Assembly (NCBI GenBank): GCA_021014945.1
Contig: MU266700.1
Location: 1-21,038, forward strand
Source: Leucogyrophana mollusca
Taxonomy: Eukaryota; Basidiomycota; Agaricomycetes; Boletales
Length of the DNA stretch: 21,038 nt
Direction: 5' to 3'
The position numbers were made by a program, and so were the translations under genes. Below are positions 19,670 through 21,038 of the stretch, in pieces. Each line of letters starts with the position of its first letter. Position 1 is the first letter of the stretch. The notes beneath the pieces were generated by a model, which had not been told where the DNA came from, ran no database searches, and worked only from the letters and a program-made list of their open reading frames with translations.

Positions 19670-20796
19670 TGTCTAGCTACTGCGGGTTATTGTAACGGTG
19701 GAGAGGTGAAAGAAGGGGGATAGATGACAGAGCGGAAGTTGTCTGGCCTTTTATGTTTTCCACCAGCAGCGCGTTGTCGCGCGTCGACATCTTGGGCGAG
19801 AACATGGGTGACGTCAATGAAATCAACGTGGGAAACCTTTGTATATGGCGAAGACAGCTCCTTCCAGGCATTTGCTTCGTTTTTTCCAAGATCCCGTGTT
19901 ATTCGCACTCCTTGCAAGAATTCGCGATCCAAGTCGATATAGGTCATTCAGAAAATCATGCAGAAACCGGACAATCGAATGACCTCTAACGCTAAGTATC
20001 AACTCACACTTCGGTTCTTTGTCGAAAGTATTGGTACATTTCAAGCCCGATTCCGATCTCTATCTTGCTTTTCAGATCATGGATCGCTGTTTCATCCCTC
20101 GGCCGCCGGTCAGCAGGGCGTCCCGACTTCAAGGGGACTCCTTTTCCCTAAGAGCGTTCGTGAATATCATTCCTGTCTTCGAAAGAGGTGGACTCGCCAG
20201 CAACCGCTAAATGGTCACTGGCCCTTTCTGGGAGAAGAATTGCCAATTGCTTTGTTGACGATGGTACGAAGCACGGTTGCAAGGAGGTTTGGAGTAGAAA
20301 ACCGGTCGATTCGGCCTCCTTGATGTGGAAGGACTGGGTCCCAGAAAGGAATCATCTCACCCGAAACATAAATTTCAAGTTTAATTTGAAGGTGGGGAAC
20401 TGAGCTGCTGGTGACTCTTTGATGTGGATTTCCAGACTACCCCTTCCCACTAGAGATGGGGCCGAGCTTCGCCGGCAGAAACCTTGGGTGGCCATGGATG
20501 AGATTGACAATTTACATCAACACAGTTCATGTAAATACGTCGACGGGTCGAGTATCATGTACATGTAATGGTTTGAAGTCAGTGTTGGAAGACAGTCAGT
20601 CAACGAGGCAAAATGACTAAGTTAAGTAGCAAGGCATGACGAAAAAGCCAAACAATGTCTTGGACGAGAAAATAGTGAAGGCAAGGAATTAGATTCGAAA
20701 CACAAGCGGCTGGGTCATATTAAAGAAGTAGCTCACTGCTGAGGTCGCCTTCCTCCCCCCAAACCCTCCGTTGTGGGTCTAGCATCGAGGTGACGT
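19670..20796. other. Region upstream of GDB1 with unidentified coding-like minus-strand segments
   Basis: About 1.1 kb without a complete gene; it must include the GDB1 promoter and leader. Two minus-strand segments look protein-like. One is 19947-19687, an ATG-started 86-codon frame that ends 18 bp before the GDB1 ATG (starting MTYIDLDREFLQGVRITRDL). The other is 20147-20010, a 46-codon open stretch that follows a CTCTTAG acceptor-like site and precedes a GTGTGAG donor-like site, and contains KSKIEIGIGLEMYQYF. I could not join them by a convincing intron and recognise neither. They may be a small gene, upstream ORFs in the GDB1 leader, or chance. From 20404 to 20796 I see nothing beyond an 8-bp inverted repeat (20510-20517 with 20529-20536). 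Confidence 0.35.
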
Positions 20797-21038
20797 TGTT
20801 TGAATGGGATGCCAGGCACTGGGGCAAGACTGGTACATACAATCATTTCGTGCGGCAAGTTTGCAATTGGCATGAAAGTTATGGTGGTTCCAATGTTGGG
20901 GTAGGGCTGGATGTGGCCAATGGGACTCGAGGGAAGATTACTGAAATTGTTCGCGATGAACACGATACCAAATGCTCATCATCGAAATCTGTTGTCTAGG
21001 TGGCATACCTGCCGGCCTACATTCTCGCGCATCTCCAC
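20797..21038 (+). pseudogene. Degraded PIF1/Helitron-type helicase fragment (partial, runs off the window)
   Basis: The translation resembles the C-terminal part of PIF1-like/Helitron helicases, which often have a GMKVMVT...DLDVANGTRG...IV-D-E pattern followed by a YLPAYVL segment. Here KFAIGMKVMVV is read in the frame starting at 20860. After a one-base frame change near 20890 the text continues as SNV then GLDVANGTRGKITEIVRDE in the frame of codon 20892. A TAG at 20997-20999 interrupts it, and VAYLPAYILAHL continues in the same frame to the window end. The frameshift and the stop mark it as decayed. Only this C-terminal portion is visible; the N-terminal part and any element ends are not recognised in the window. 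Family membership comes from motif recall, so the exact element type (Helitron or host PIF1-like paralogue) is open. Confidence 0.62.

Noticed and set aside
20510..20536. Inverted repeat ATTTACAT / ATGTAAAT with an 11-bp loop
   Set aside because: Short AT-rich arms, no U-tract or neighbouring coding end; expected by chance in a region of this length.

Overview
The window reads as nuclear DNA of a filamentous basidiomycete, most likely an Agaricomycete. The genes are dense and split by many introns of about 40-90 bp with fungal splice and branch sites. Two genes carry the fungal DUF6533 membrane domain, and the best-recognised proteins (Pat1, glycogen debranching enzyme) have fungal architecture. 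I rebuilt six multi-exon genes by hand; in every one the summed exon length is a multiple of three and the reading frame stays open to the end.

Left part (1-8.0 kb, all + strand). The left edge has three diverged copies of a ~42-44 bp tandem repeat and an unidentified coding-like scrap. Next come a cytochrome P450 (965-3293, 10 exons, 591 aa, all hallmark motifs present), a DUF6533 seven-helix-like membrane protein (3939-5781, about 16 small exons, ~332 aa) and a membrane-anchored 3-beta-HSD/SDR-family oxidoreductase (6351-7975, 3 exons, 505 aa). A second, diverged DUF6533 gene follows (8823-10427, 10 exons, 358 aa). The P450, the SDR and the two flanking DUF6533 paralogues lie on one strand and look like an accessory neighbourhood, possibly concerned with lipid or terpenoid/sterol oxidation; that link is inference.

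Right part (10.7-19.7 kb, all - strand). This holds two housekeeping genes in tandem: PAT1, an mRNA decapping activator (10709-14013, 10 exons, 935 aa), and GDB1, glycogen debranching enzyme (14214-19669, 14 exons, 1592 aa). They are 200 bp apart, with GDB1 upstream. PAT1 converges on the second DUF6533 gene across 281 bp.

Right edge (19.7-21.0 kb). No complete gene is visible. There is a short unidentified coding-like stretch on the - strand upstream of GDB1. At the very end, on the + strand, is a frameshifted, stop-interrupted piece of a PIF1/Helitron-type helicase that runs off the window, which indicates a decayed mobile element.

The most unusual features are three introns that appear to use GC-AG splice sites, very small exons in the first DUF6533 gene, and the helicase relic. 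I found no tRNA, rRNA, CRISPR array or intact transposon.
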